Source: Bacteroides uniformis
GTDB lineage: Bacteria; Bacteroidota; Bacteroidia; Bacteroidales; Bacteroidaceae
NCBI RefSeq assembly: GCF_025147485.1
Contig: NZ_CP102263.1
Location: 186,001-250,000 of the forward strand
DNA: 64,000 nucleotides
Direction: 5' to 3'
The position numbers and the translations under genes were made by a program. Of this stretch, positions 19,273 to 26,319 are shown one piece after another (the stretch's first letter is position 1; every line of letters starts with the position of its first letter). Under the pieces are notes generated by a model. It had not been told where the DNA came from. It did no database searches and saw only the letters and a program-made list of their open reading frames with translations.

Positions 19273-19653
19273 ATGACTTCAAAACGAAAGCTTTATCGTG
19301 AAGATGAAAAACTGTTTTTTCTTCACTCTTACTACCAATCAGGTATGAGTAAGCATGCCTTTTGCCGGGCACATGGCATTTGTTGCCCTGCCTTGCTAAA
19401 TAGTTGGATTAAAAAGTATTCAAATTTAGCAGAAGAGCTATCTTTGCCTTCTGAACAAGAATCACCAGATATGTCCAATCGCAGCAAGGAAGCCTACAAA
19501 GATGAAAATGCCCAATTAAAAAAGCGCATTAAAGAGCTGGAGAAAGCTCTGTCTTTCTCCAAGCTGGAAACAGAAGCCCGTGAGTTGATGATTACGCGTG
19601 CTGAAGAACTCTTCAACATCCCTATCAGAAAAAAATCTGGGGCCAAATCGTAA
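19273..19653 (+). CDS. IS3-family transposase OrfA
   Basis: A 126-residue DNA-binding protein. An N-terminal helix-turn-helix (about 8-50, ending CPALLNSWIKKYSN) is followed by a coiled coil rich in Glu/Lys/Leu (about 76-105), the usual OrfA layout for inverted-repeat recognition and dimerisation. The frame ends in RKKSGAKS, where an A7 run (19629-19635) allows a -1 shift into OrfB, so it also supplies the N-terminus of the OrfAB transposase. Confidence 0.88.
   Translation: MTSKRKLYREDEKLFFLHSYYQSGMSKHAFCRAHGICCPALLNSWIKKYSNLAEELSLPSEQESPDMSNRSKEAYKDENAQLKKRIKELEKALSFSKLETEARELMITRAEELFNIPIRKKSGAKS
19629..19635 (+). promoter_or_regulatory. A AAA AAA slippery heptamer for -1 programmed frameshift (orfA to orfB)
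   Basis: In the orfA frame the run reads A AAA AAA, the canonical X XXY YYZ slip site. After a -1 shift the reading continues without a stop as KKIWGQIVTELVSQRNLKVA into orfB. OrfA terminates normally about 18 bp later if no shift occurs. Confidence 0.75.
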
Positions 19654-19688
19654 CGGAACTGGTCAGTCAGCGCAACCTGAAAGTTGCG

Positions 19689-20636
19689 TTGGCCTGCCGT
19701 CTGTTTGGCCATTGTCGTCAAGCCTACTACCAGTCAAAGGCTGACATTGAGAGTCAGATACATAGGGAACGTCTCATGCTGGATGCTGTCCGTGATATCC
19801 GTATCGAAGATCCGGGTATAGGCTGTTACAAACTGTGGATTATGCTCACCGTGCTTTTTGGAGCCGGGTTCATGCCTGGGCGGGACAGCTTTTATGCATT
19901 GCTCCGGCAACACCGCTTGATGCTTCCTGCCCGCAAGACCCGGCATACGACGAACTCCAACCATCGCTACCACAAGTGGAAGAACCTAATCAAAGGACTG
20001 ACCTTGACTTCAGCCAACCAGTTGTGGGTCAGCGACATTACTTATATACCACTTGCCAATGGTGAAGTCTGTTATCTGCATCTGATTACGGATGCCTACT
20101 CCCATAAGATAGTGGGATGGGTGCTTGCCGACACCTTACGGGTATCGGCAACCATCAATGCATTGCAACAGGCTATAGAGCAGGCTGTTGAAATGACAGG
20201 AGATGAAAATCTTACGGGCCTGATACATCACTCGGACCGTGGCGTACAATACTGTTGCGACCCATACGTGGCACTTCTTCAGAAACATGGCATTGCCATC
20301 AGTATGACGGAAGACTACAAACCCACCGACAATGCCGTTGCGGAACGTATCAACGGGATTATTAAGGCGGAAAGCAGCCATCCTCGAGGCCGGTTCAACG
20401 AAATCGGGCATGCAAGAAATGTCATAGCTCGCTACATACATTTCTATAACCATCGCAGACCGCATATGAGTATCGGGTATAAAATACCTGCTGTGGCGCA
20501 TCTGGAGAAGGGAATACAGAAGAAAATGTGGAAGAAGAAAAAATATCCTTCCACAAGTAGCAATAAAAAGAAGGATGCAATATCTTTGCAAAGCCGGACA
20601 GCAAGTCCGGGCGAAGGCGCAGGACAGCGCACCTGA
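19689..20636 (+). CDS. IS3-family transposase OrfB (DDE integrase domain)
   Basis: The ATG-initiated frame gives 315 residues, but the frame is open upstream to the A7 slip site, and the conserved IS3 N-terminal segment (VTELVSQRNLKVALACRLFGHCRQAYYQS) begins before the ATG; the natural product is therefore an OrfAB fusion. The DDE catalytic triad is present: Asp in LWVSDITYI, Asp in IHHSDRGVQY, and Glu in NAVAERINGIIKAE. The C-terminus carries an unusual basic tail (KKMWKKKKYPSTSSNKKKD). The element looks capable of transposition. Confidence 0.92.
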   Translation: MACRLFGHCRQAYYQSKADIESQIHRERLMLDAVRDIRIEDPGIGCYKLWIMLTVLFGAGFMPGRDSFYALLRQHRLMLPARKTRHTTNSNHRYHKWKNLIKGLTLTSANQLWVSDITYIPLANGEVCYLHLITDAYSHKIVGWVLADTLRVSATINALQQAIEQAVEMTGDENLTGLIHHSDRGVQYCCDPYVALLQKHGIAISMTEDYKPTDNAVAERINGIIKAESSHPRGRFNEIGHARNVIARYIHFYNHRRPHMSIGYKIPAVAHLEKGIQKKMWKKKKYPSTSSNKKKDAISLQSRTASPGEGAGQRT

Positions 20637-20867
20637 CAAAGACAGAATGCCTCTTTTAGGGGCACCCAGTCTTGCCGGACAAGCAAGCACGGGCTCTGCA
20701 AATGCAGCAGGATGACTGTCAACAGAATCAGGACAACTCACTTTGCTGTGTCTACTATATCAGCAGGGCTTGGGAAGAAGTGACTACTGAACCAGTACAA
20801 CATTCCAAGAACCGTCTACTGATATCGGTTATAAAAAGAAAAAGCGTCTAGCTAAATCAGGAAAAGA

Positions 20868-20999
20868 CATTTACCCCAGGATGTAACTACCTTTACCCCG
20901 ATATGTAACGGCCTTTACCCCGGTGTGTAACGGCCTTTACCCCGGTGTGTAAAGAGTCTTTCCCCGGCATGTAACGTCTTTTACATAAGGATGTAACAA
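20868..20999. repeat. Six 22-bp tandem repeats (TTTACCCC...GTAAC)
   Basis: Six consecutive units of exactly 22 bp start at 20868, 20890, 20912, 20934, 20956 and 20978. Units 3 and 4 share CCTTTACCCCGGTGTGTAA; the outer units are degenerate. Each has a TTAC/GTAA dyad that could pair. There are no unique spacers between units, so this is not a CRISPR array. Role unknown. Confidence 0.8.
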
Positions 21000-21442
21000 C
21001 GCTGTAAATGTAATGTATTGACAATAAGTTCCTAAACCCATCCATCAGTTTACCACTTCTTATACTGCAAATGACTATTTCTGCCATCCTCCTTCATCGT
21101 GGAATATAGAATTAAATAATAATCACACAAAGTATATTTTCAGCAAAAAACAATCGTTTTTTTGTAATCGGTTGGTAGATAAGACTTAAAGAGTAGAAAG
21201 TTCGGTAGCCGGTAGCGATTTGGTAGCTGTGCGGGTTTCGCTGCATTGCTTCGCTTTGCTCTTGGAACTGATGCAAATATAGGGATTTTGACCGAAAAAG
21301 GGAAATGTTTCGGGGGATTTTTTATTTTTCGGGATTACCGGATTACAGGAAAGGCATAAAAGCAGGAGGCGGTGCAAGAAACGAGGTTGCACCAGTGGTT
21401 TTACCCGAGGTGTAAAGTGCTGATTTTCAGTGTGTATTTCTG

Positions 21443-21490
21443 TGGTGCAAGGTGCAGCTATATTTATATATATAGCTGCACCTTGCACCA
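21443..21490. repeat. 48-bp near-perfect palindrome with TTGCACC boxes
   Basis: Two perfect 21-bp arms (21443-21463 and 21470-21490) flank a 6-bp centre. Each arm holds GGTGCAAGGTGCA or its complement. Three further GGTGCAA/TTGCACC copies lie within 80 bp on either side, including an inverted pair at 21371-21377 and 21387-21393. Such a cluster could be a recombinase, partition or replication-protein binding site, or a terminator; no assignment is made. Confidence 0.75.
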
Positions 21491-21692
21491 GCCACACAGA
21501 GCTGTTTTGCGGCTTGCACCGAAAATCTTTTAAGTTGTTGTAAATGAACAGGTTTTGAATTTTTATGTTTGTTTCGGGGGAAAGGTGGGATGAACGGGGT
21601 GTTCCGATAGGGCTTGGCGGCTTCGTGCTTGCCCTGCAAGGGTTTGGCAGGTGGGTGGCTGGAATGTCGGATTTAGGGCAGTCTTGGGGCTT

Positions 21693-22448
21693 TTATTCAA
21701 TCCTTTGCCCTTTCCGGTCGATGTAATACCAATCATCGCTTTCCCAATAGTGGTATTCCCCATCCGAATCGGGAACTTCTTGCTGTTCTCCCGTGTCGGT
21801 TACTTTCGCCTTCCCGTTCTCGAAAGGAAAGCCAAAAGCGAAGCGTGGCTCTATGAGGGTATTGCCATGCTCGTCCGCATATCCGATACGCCCTTTTTCA
21901 TCGACGATGCGGTAAACGCCTTCCTGCACGGAATCGTTGCCATTGTCATACCTGTATGGGACATAAAGGCTTGCGGGATGGCTGTTGCCGGAGGATATGG
22001 CCGTGCAACGGTCATGATAAAGGGTGAACAGCCATATTTCAAGCAGGATGGCAAGGACTGCAAGCACCGTGCAGACAAGGAAACGGAGGCGATAGCGTTG
22101 CCGCACCGATACATGGAACGCCCCGTAAAAGTCGTGCATCATGCGGTAACGCTCTTCGGTATAGATGCGCATATTCCTCCAAAGCAGTATGGGGAACGGT
22201 AGTATCAGCGGGAAAAGGGTAAGGCGGTTGTCTGTCTCATAGAGAAAGCGGACAGACGGAGAGTCCAAGAACTGTAAAACAACGGCGACCGGAAACAGAA
22301 GGCAGGCGAACTGGACTACGCTGATGACCACAAAACTACGGTCAGGGAAGCCGTGCCGACAACTGCGCCACATCCAATAAAAGAAGTGGTCGAAGAATCC
22401 GGGGAGCTTCGGCCGACCGGTTCTTTTATGTGGGGAGGCTTTCTTCAT
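21693..22448 (-). CDS. Membrane-anchored WG-repeat protein
   Basis: A 251-residue protein from the start MKKASPHKRTGRPKL; the frame extends 31 codons upstream, over the probable promoter region of the divergent gene, so the shorter form is preferred. It has a basic N-terminus, two to three membrane segments (about 40-65, 75-95 and 120-145) and a C-terminal region with WG-like repeats (GRIGYADEHGNTLIEPRF, then YYIDRKGQRIE). WG repeats are found in secreted or surface proteins of unknown function. It is divergent from the Imm17-like gene, and may form an accessory module with it. Confidence 0.6.
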   Translation of the reverse strand: MKKASPHKRTGRPKLPGFFDHFFYWMWRSCRHGFPDRSFVVISVVQFACLLFPVAVVLQFLDSPSVRFLYETDNRLTLFPLILPFPILLWRNMRIYTEERYRMMHDFYGAFHVSVRQRYRLRFLVCTVLAVLAILLEIWLFTLYHDRCTAISSGNSHPASLYVPYRYDNGNDSVQEGVYRIVDEKGRIGYADEHGNTLIEPRFAFGFPFENGKAKVTDTGEQQEVPDSDGEYHYWESDDWYYIDRKGQRIE

Positions 22449-22519
22449 ACGTTTGCGGCTATATAGATGCAAATAAAATGATTTTCTTCCACACGGGAAA
22501 GATTTTTGCGGTGAAACTT

Positions 22520-22549
22520 TTTGAGTGATTGGACTTTTCACTATTTTTG
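22520..22549 (+). promoter_or_regulatory. Putative promoter of the Imm17-like gene
   Basis: TTTG at 22520-22523 and TATTTTTG at 22542-22549 with an 18-bp spacer, close to the Bacteroidetes consensus. The start codon at 22607 is about 50 nt beyond the predicted start site. Confidence 0.55.
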
Positions 22550-22606
22550 CTTTGATGTATAACGGTTCGTCCGTAAGGTATGAATTTGGCTTTTTCTGTT
22601 ATTGTT

Positions 22607-22882
22607 ATGGAATGGTTCGATAAGATAAGCGAGTTTATGGAGGGTCTGCCGGAGTGGTTGCAGGAGCATCCGAGGTACGGCTACCTGATCGTGGCGGGAA
22701 TCCTGCTGCTGTGGCTTGTGGGGATTGTCTGCGGATGGCGGTGGACGTACTCCCGTCCGGGAAGTTGGGAAGGGAATTTCTGGCTGGGTACGCTGGGTGA
22801 AAGGAGTTACCGTTTCTGGCTGGGGCTGATCGTTGCCGCCGCAACGGGATGCGCTCTGCTGCTGTTCTTCGTAACGGGATAA
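22607..22882 (+). CDS. Imm17-like two-helix membrane protein
   Basis: A 91-residue protein starting MEWFDKISEFMEG. Two membrane helices are visible (about 26-46, YGYLIVAGILLLWLVGIVCG, and about 70-90, FWLGLIVAAATGCALLLFF), separated by a Trp/Gly-rich link with WRWTYS. It is clearly homologous to the protein at 40166-40450 (shared WLxGxxxxWxWTY and FRFWLG-like patterns). The pattern fits the immunity 17 family, two-helix proteins found in polymorphic-toxin immunity loci. The start at 22607 is favoured by alignment with that paralogue. The toxin it would neutralise is unknown. Confidence 0.6.
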   Translation: MEWFDKISEFMEGLPEWLQEHPRYGYLIVAGILLLWLVGIVCGWRWTYSRPGSWEGNFWLGTLGERSYRFWLGLIVAAATGCALLLFFVTG

Positions 22883-22912
22883 GCAAGCGGAAAACAAGGA
22901 AAGGAGGAAGCT

Positions 22913-23473
22913 ATGTTCAAGGAAGCGGCATACTGGATGTATTACTTCTGGAGCAAGAACAAACGTGCAAGGAAAGACAAGGCGGTTATCTCCAATGCCA
23001 CGTGGACGATGGCAATCCTGTGGTTTCTTAACCTGACGGCTCTCCATCTTTTGTTCGAGGCATGGGGATGGGATATGCTGACGGGCTGGTTCTCTTCCCT
23101 GACGGACAAAGTGGAATGGAGCAGGTTCAACCCGGTTGCCTACCTGTTCGCCGCAGCGATGCTCGCCCCTTTTATCTGGATTGCCAGAAAGCTGTATTAC
23201 CGTCCTGCGAAGCTGAAAGCGATGCAGGCGAAGTACGAGACAATGGGCGAATACCGGAAACTGCTCGGTCAATGCCTGTTCTGGCTGTATATTACCGGCA
23301 GCTTCGCATCCTTCTTCATCATAGCCGAACAAAAGAACCATTCCAAGGAGCAACCGCTGATCGAAAGGTTGCAGGAGATACGGGACGGCAAATATCCCGT
23401 TGAAAAGACGCACTCACCAACCGGCAAGACATACTCACCAACCGGCAAGACATACTCACCGACCGGCGAATGA
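22913..23473 (+). CDS. Membrane protein of unknown function with C-terminal SPTGK repeats
   Basis: A 186-residue protein with three membrane segments (about 30-50, 75-95 and 120-142) and a basic cytoplasmic stretch (RKLYYRPAKLKAMQAKY) between the second and third. The last 21 residues are a threefold heptapeptide repeat of the form T(H/Y)SPTGK, encoded by 21-bp tandem DNA repeats. It follows the Imm17-like gene by 30 bp and is probably co-transcribed with it. No family is recognised with confidence. Confidence 0.6.
   Translation: MFKEAAYWMYYFWSKNKRARKDKAVISNATWTMAILWFLNLTALHLLFEAWGWDMLTGWFSSLTDKVEWSRFNPVAYLFAAAMLAPFIWIARKLYYRPAKLKAMQAKYETMGEYRKLLGQCLFWLYITGSFASFFIIAEQKNHSKEQPLIERLQEIRDGKYPVEKTHSPTGKTYSPTGKTYSPTGE
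23412..23469 (+). repeat. 21-bp coding tandem repeats at the 3' end of the membrane protein gene
   Basis: Two identical 21-bp units at 23412-23432 and 23433-23453 are followed by a third, incomplete and slightly changed unit to 23469. They encode the T-x-SPTGK heptapeptides. Being in frame, copy-number changes would lengthen or shorten the tail without a frameshift. Confidence 0.75.
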
Positions 23474-23698
23474 CCTTCTTCCGGCTCCCCCCTGCTTACT
23501 GTCTCACGCCGTTCTGGGGGTGGAACCGGCACAGCCTTTCTGTTTTTCACGACCGAATATCCGAACCTATGGAGCAAAATCCGAATCCGCAGCGCAAGGA
23601 CATACCGTAACCGATGCAAAGCACCGGAAGGGTGCTTGTTGCAGACAATTTGTAATTTCGTGTAAGATTTATGTAATTAACATTAAAATTGAAACAGA

Positions 23699-24568
23699 AT
23701 GAAAGAGAATCTTACACAAATTCTAATGAATGAAGCCATCCGGGAGGGATGGCGGGAGTGGATGGCAAAGGTGCGGACGGTATTGCCGCAAACGGATGCG
23801 GAGCGCCCGGTAACATGGATTGCGGCGGAACGGCTCGCACGGGATCACGGGCGGATGGTCCGGCTGGTAGAGCTGCTCAGGGAACACCGCCCCGTCCTTT
23901 CCTGCCGTGTGCAGGAAGAAGCCGGATTGCTGATACTGGTCGCCTACCACCGGCACGGCAGCTCGGCGGACTTCCTGCTGGATACGGCGGAGGCGTATTT
24001 CCGGGAGAAGGACTGCGGAGGATTCCTGTTCCTCTGCCGGATGCAGGCAAGCATCAACGCCTACGACGAATACCCGCACCTGAACGTGCTCTGCAACCGT
24101 CTGGCGGGACTGCTGTTCCGCTTCCGCCGTGAACGGGAGTCCGAGTACCGCAAGGGCATACCCCCGATGTTCGGCAAGGCGGACTTGCAGGAAGTGGAAA
24201 AGTACCTGCCGCACCTGCGGGGCTGCTCTTTCCGGGAAGAGGTCGCACTGGCTCTGCCCAAGGTGAAAAACGTGGAGGAGCTGGCACGGGAATGTGCCAT
24301 GTCGGTCAATACGCTGGGACGGCGGTTCAGGGAGGAGCTGAACACGACTCCGCACCGCTGGCTGACGGAACAGCGGAAGGTGCACGTGGTCTCCCTGCTG
24401 GCGGACACGGACATGCCCTTCCAAGAGATTGCCGACACGTGCGGCTTCGCCACTCCGAGCTACCTGTGGGACTTCTGCAAGAAGCACCTGAAGGCTACTC
24501 CTGCCGAAATCCGTGAAATCGCCCGGTGCGCCCGTCCCGTCCGGCATCCTTTTCCGGTTCAGAAGTGA
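23699..24568 (+). CDS. AraC-family transcriptional regulator
   Basis: A 289-residue cytosolic regulator. The C-terminal ~95 residues hold two helix-turn-helix units typical of AraC: the first around ARECAMSVNTLGRRFREELN, the second around FQEIADTCGFATPSYLWDFCK followed by the ATPAEIREI end motif. The N-terminal ~190 residues are helical with no recognisable ligand domain. It lies directly upstream of the RteC-like gene, a position suited to controlling ICE excision or transfer functions; target genes cannot be deduced. Confidence 0.85.
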   Translation: MKENLTQILMNEAIREGWREWMAKVRTVLPQTDAERPVTWIAAERLARDHGRMVRLVELLREHRPVLSCRVQEEAGLLILVAYHRHGSSADFLLDTAEAYFREKDCGGFLFLCRMQASINAYDEYPHLNVLCNRLAGLLFRFRRERESEYRKGIPPMFGKADLQEVEKYLPHLRGCSFREEVALALPKVKNVEELARECAMSVNTLGRRFREELNTTPHRWLTEQRKVHVVSLLADTDMPFQEIADTCGFATPSYLWDFCKKHLKATPAEIREIARCARPVRHPFPVQK

Positions 24569-24650
24569 GGGGCTGACCGCCCGCAGCCGATTGGCGGACA
24601 ATCCGAACACGGCGGTGAGAATTCAGAACGCCCGTTTCCCGACACCCCGC

Positions 24651-24658
24651 TAACTTTG
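24651..24658 (+). promoter_or_regulatory. Putative -7 element of rteC
   Basis: TAACTTTG is a full TAnnTTTG match. A start near 24665 would give a leader of about 23 nt before the ATG at 24688. No TTTG is seen at the -33 distance, which would fit a promoter that needs an activator. Confidence 0.5.
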
Positions 24659-24687
24659 CTTCCTTATAAACAACCCGAGACAGAATC

Positions 24688-25527
24688 ATGATGGAAGAAT
24701 ATTTCAATACATTGTTGCAGGAGACGGAGCGGCGCATGGCTGCCGCTGCCGCCGGTATGGAGGGAAAGGAAACGGTCGCCACCTGCCGGGAGATGGTTTC
24801 GTACCTGAAAGCCAAGAACCGTGAGCTGAAAGCGTATGCGCTCGCCCGTCCGTTCAGCGGGAACGAGGAGGAAATCCGTTATTTCAAATACTACAAGCCC
24901 GCCCTGACGGGCAGGTTGCTGTACTATTACCGGGTATATCAGATAGAGAGCGGCTGTCCCGGCTGCCTGCGGGTAGCCGAAACGTACTACCGCAGGGCGA
25001 TGGAACGTGCCGAGCGGATGATGGAACGCTACCTGCCCTTCTACCAGTATTACCACAGCGGGGCGACATACCGGGACGATTACTATTTCCTGCGGGCGAA
25101 GGGCGAACTCAGCCCCGAAAGCGGCAGCTTCGTGCTGGACGAGGAAGCGGAGTTCTCCACGGGCTACGACATACTGGCGGCACGCCTGATCTCGGTGGAG
25201 ATGCTGCTGGTCTATCTGAGCCGCCGGATAGAGCGTGCGGCACGAGGGGACGGTACGGAAGCCGTGCCGGGGAAGGAACACCGCTGGACGGACACGAAAA
25301 TCGCCGCCATACAGCTTGTTTACGGCATCCATGCCGCCGGAAGCGTGGACAACGGCAACGCCGAGATCGGCGAGCTGGCTGCGCTGTTCGAGAAGACCTT
25401 CCATGTGGATCTGGGTAACGTGTACCATGCTTTCGGCAGGCTGCGGGGACAGCAGAACCCGACGGCGTTCTTGGACGAGATGAAGGAGAAACTGCTGAAA
25501 AAGATGCGGGACATGGACAGCAGGTGA
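24688..25527 (+). CDS. rteC: RteC-family tetracycline-element regulator
   Basis: A 279-residue mostly helical protein matching RteC, which in CTnDOT-type elements activates the excision operon in response to RteA/RteB. Diagnostic stretches are EIRYFKYYKPALTGRLLYYY, the YYRRAMERAERMMERYLPFYQYY segment, and the C-terminal winged-helix-like part (WTDTKIAAIQLVYGIHAAG, LGNVYHAFGRLRGQQNP). No rteA/rteB or tetQ is seen in this window, so its input signal may differ. A hairpin terminator follows at 25613-25641. Confidence 0.85.
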   Translation: MMEEYFNTLLQETERRMAAAAAGMEGKETVATCREMVSYLKAKNRELKAYALARPFSGNEEEIRYFKYYKPALTGRLLYYYRVYQIESGCPGCLRVAETYYRRAMERAERMMERYLPFYQYYHSGATYRDDYYFLRAKGELSPESGSFVLDEEAEFSTGYDILAARLISVEMLLVYLSRRIERAARGDGTEAVPGKEHRWTDTKIAAIQLVYGIHAAGSVDNGNAEIGELAALFEKTFHVDLGNVYHAFGRLRGQQNPTAFLDEMKEKLLKKMRDMDSR

Positions 25528-25890
25528 TCGGCAAGTCGGCAGCAAGTTGGCAGCAAGTTGGCAACGGGGCGGCAGAGGCGGCAGGAGATGAAAAGAGATC
25601 GTCCGGAGGGCAGAAAAGAGCCTTTCGGACGCTCTCTTTTTGCTCTTTTTGCTTCGATGTAAGTTCCTTTCCGCCTTGTTTTTATGTTATTCCTACTCTT
25701 TCCTTGCCTTTTTCAGTCTTTTCCGCCTTTTTGTTGCCCGGAAAGGCGGACGGAAGGGCGGCGAGGGTGAAAAAAGAGGATGGAAAAATGCGCATCAGAA
25801 AAAAATCTTTGCCAAGGTGCCGGTATGGTGGCAGGAAAAACCGGCGAATCGGGCGACATTTGCGGCAGAAACCTAAAAAAGAGTACGACA
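25528..25890. other. Intergenic region between rteC and the excisionase-like gene
   Basis: About 360 bp without a gene. It starts with a short 11-bp-period direct repeat (GGCAGCAAGTT, 25530-25560), then the rteC terminator hairpin, then a T-rich tract. The open frames crossing it are composed of low-complexity basic or aromatic residues and are not credible genes. Confidence 0.5.
25613..25641 (+). terminator. Probable terminator of rteC
   Basis: AGAGC (25617-25621) pairs with GCTCT (25631-25635) around a 9-nt loop; a flanking AAAA pairs partly with the following T run (25637-25641). Position about 90 bp downstream of the rteC stop. Confidence 0.6.
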
Positions 25891-26319
25891 ATGGAAATAA
25901 TGACCATCGAGAGCAACGCCTACCGCCTGCTCGTGGAGAAGATCGAGAAGATAACCGCCTACGTGGAGGAATCCCGGAACCGGGAGGAAACGGAGCGCAA
26001 ACGGAAAGAGGAAGCGGAAAGCCCTGCTGCCAAGGGACGGAAAGCCGACCCGAAGTGGATGACGCACAAGGAGGTGTGCGAGATGCTGGACATCAGCCAC
26101 CGCACCCTGCAACGCTACCGGCAGAAGCATATCATTCCCTATTCCATGATCGGGCGGCAGATACGCTATCCCCGGCAGGCGGTCGAGAGCCTGCGAGAGC
26201 GGTGGATGGTGGAGACACCCGCCGCCAAGATCGACCGGATGATAGCGGAACATCCCCTGCATAACCGAAAAAACGGCAGCTATGGTAAAAAAGGAAGAGA
26301 TACTGGCAAGAACCAGTAA
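25891..26319 (+). CDS. Helix-turn-helix (excisionase-like) protein
   Basis: A 142-residue basic DNA-binding protein. The start MEIMTIESNAY at 25891 is chosen over an upstream in-frame start because the upstream part is not protein-like. An N-terminal coiled coil (about 25-50) precedes a MerR/excisionase-type HTH (MTHKEVCEMLDISHRTLQRY, about 62-82) with the wing GRQIRYPRQAVESL. It overlaps the following primase-helicase gene by 38 bp. Paired with the related 28410 protein, it brackets that gene. A role in directionality or element replication is inferred. Confidence 0.72.
   Translation: MEIMTIESNAYRLLVEKIEKITAYVEESRNREETERKRKEEAESPAAKGRKADPKWMTHKEVCEMLDISHRTLQRYRQKHIIPYSMIGRQIRYPRQAVESLRERWMVETPAAKIDRMIAEHPLHNRKNGSYGKKGRDTGKNQ

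Larger units (their letters stand above)
19228..20762. mobile_element. IS3-family insertion sequence
   Basis: A ~1.5-kb element with two overlapping-frame transposase genes and imperfect terminal inverted repeats: TGATATAGGTAGACACA at the left (from 19228) and, on the other strand, TGATATAGTAGACACA at the right (ending 20762), differing by one G. Ends in TG...CA fit the IS3 family. No clear target-site duplication could be matched. It separates two blocks of 22-bp repeats. Confidence 0.82.
20764..21692. other. Gene-free repeat-rich region, probable chromosome/ICE junction zone
   Basis: About 930 bp without a credible gene. It contains six 22-bp tandem repeats (20868-20999), a further related unit near 21399-21417, GGTGCAA/TTGCACC boxes at 21371, 21387, 21444, 21483 and 21514, and a 48-bp palindrome (21443-21490). 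Short open frames on either strand here show no protein-like composition. Base composition shifts from moderate to high GC within and just beyond this stretch, so the left ICE boundary probably lies here, but no attachment-site duplication can be verified. Confidence 0.55.

Noticed and set aside
20868..20999. Regular short repeats suggesting CRISPR
   Set aside because: The 22-bp units are directly adjacent with no unique spacers, and no cas genes are nearby.
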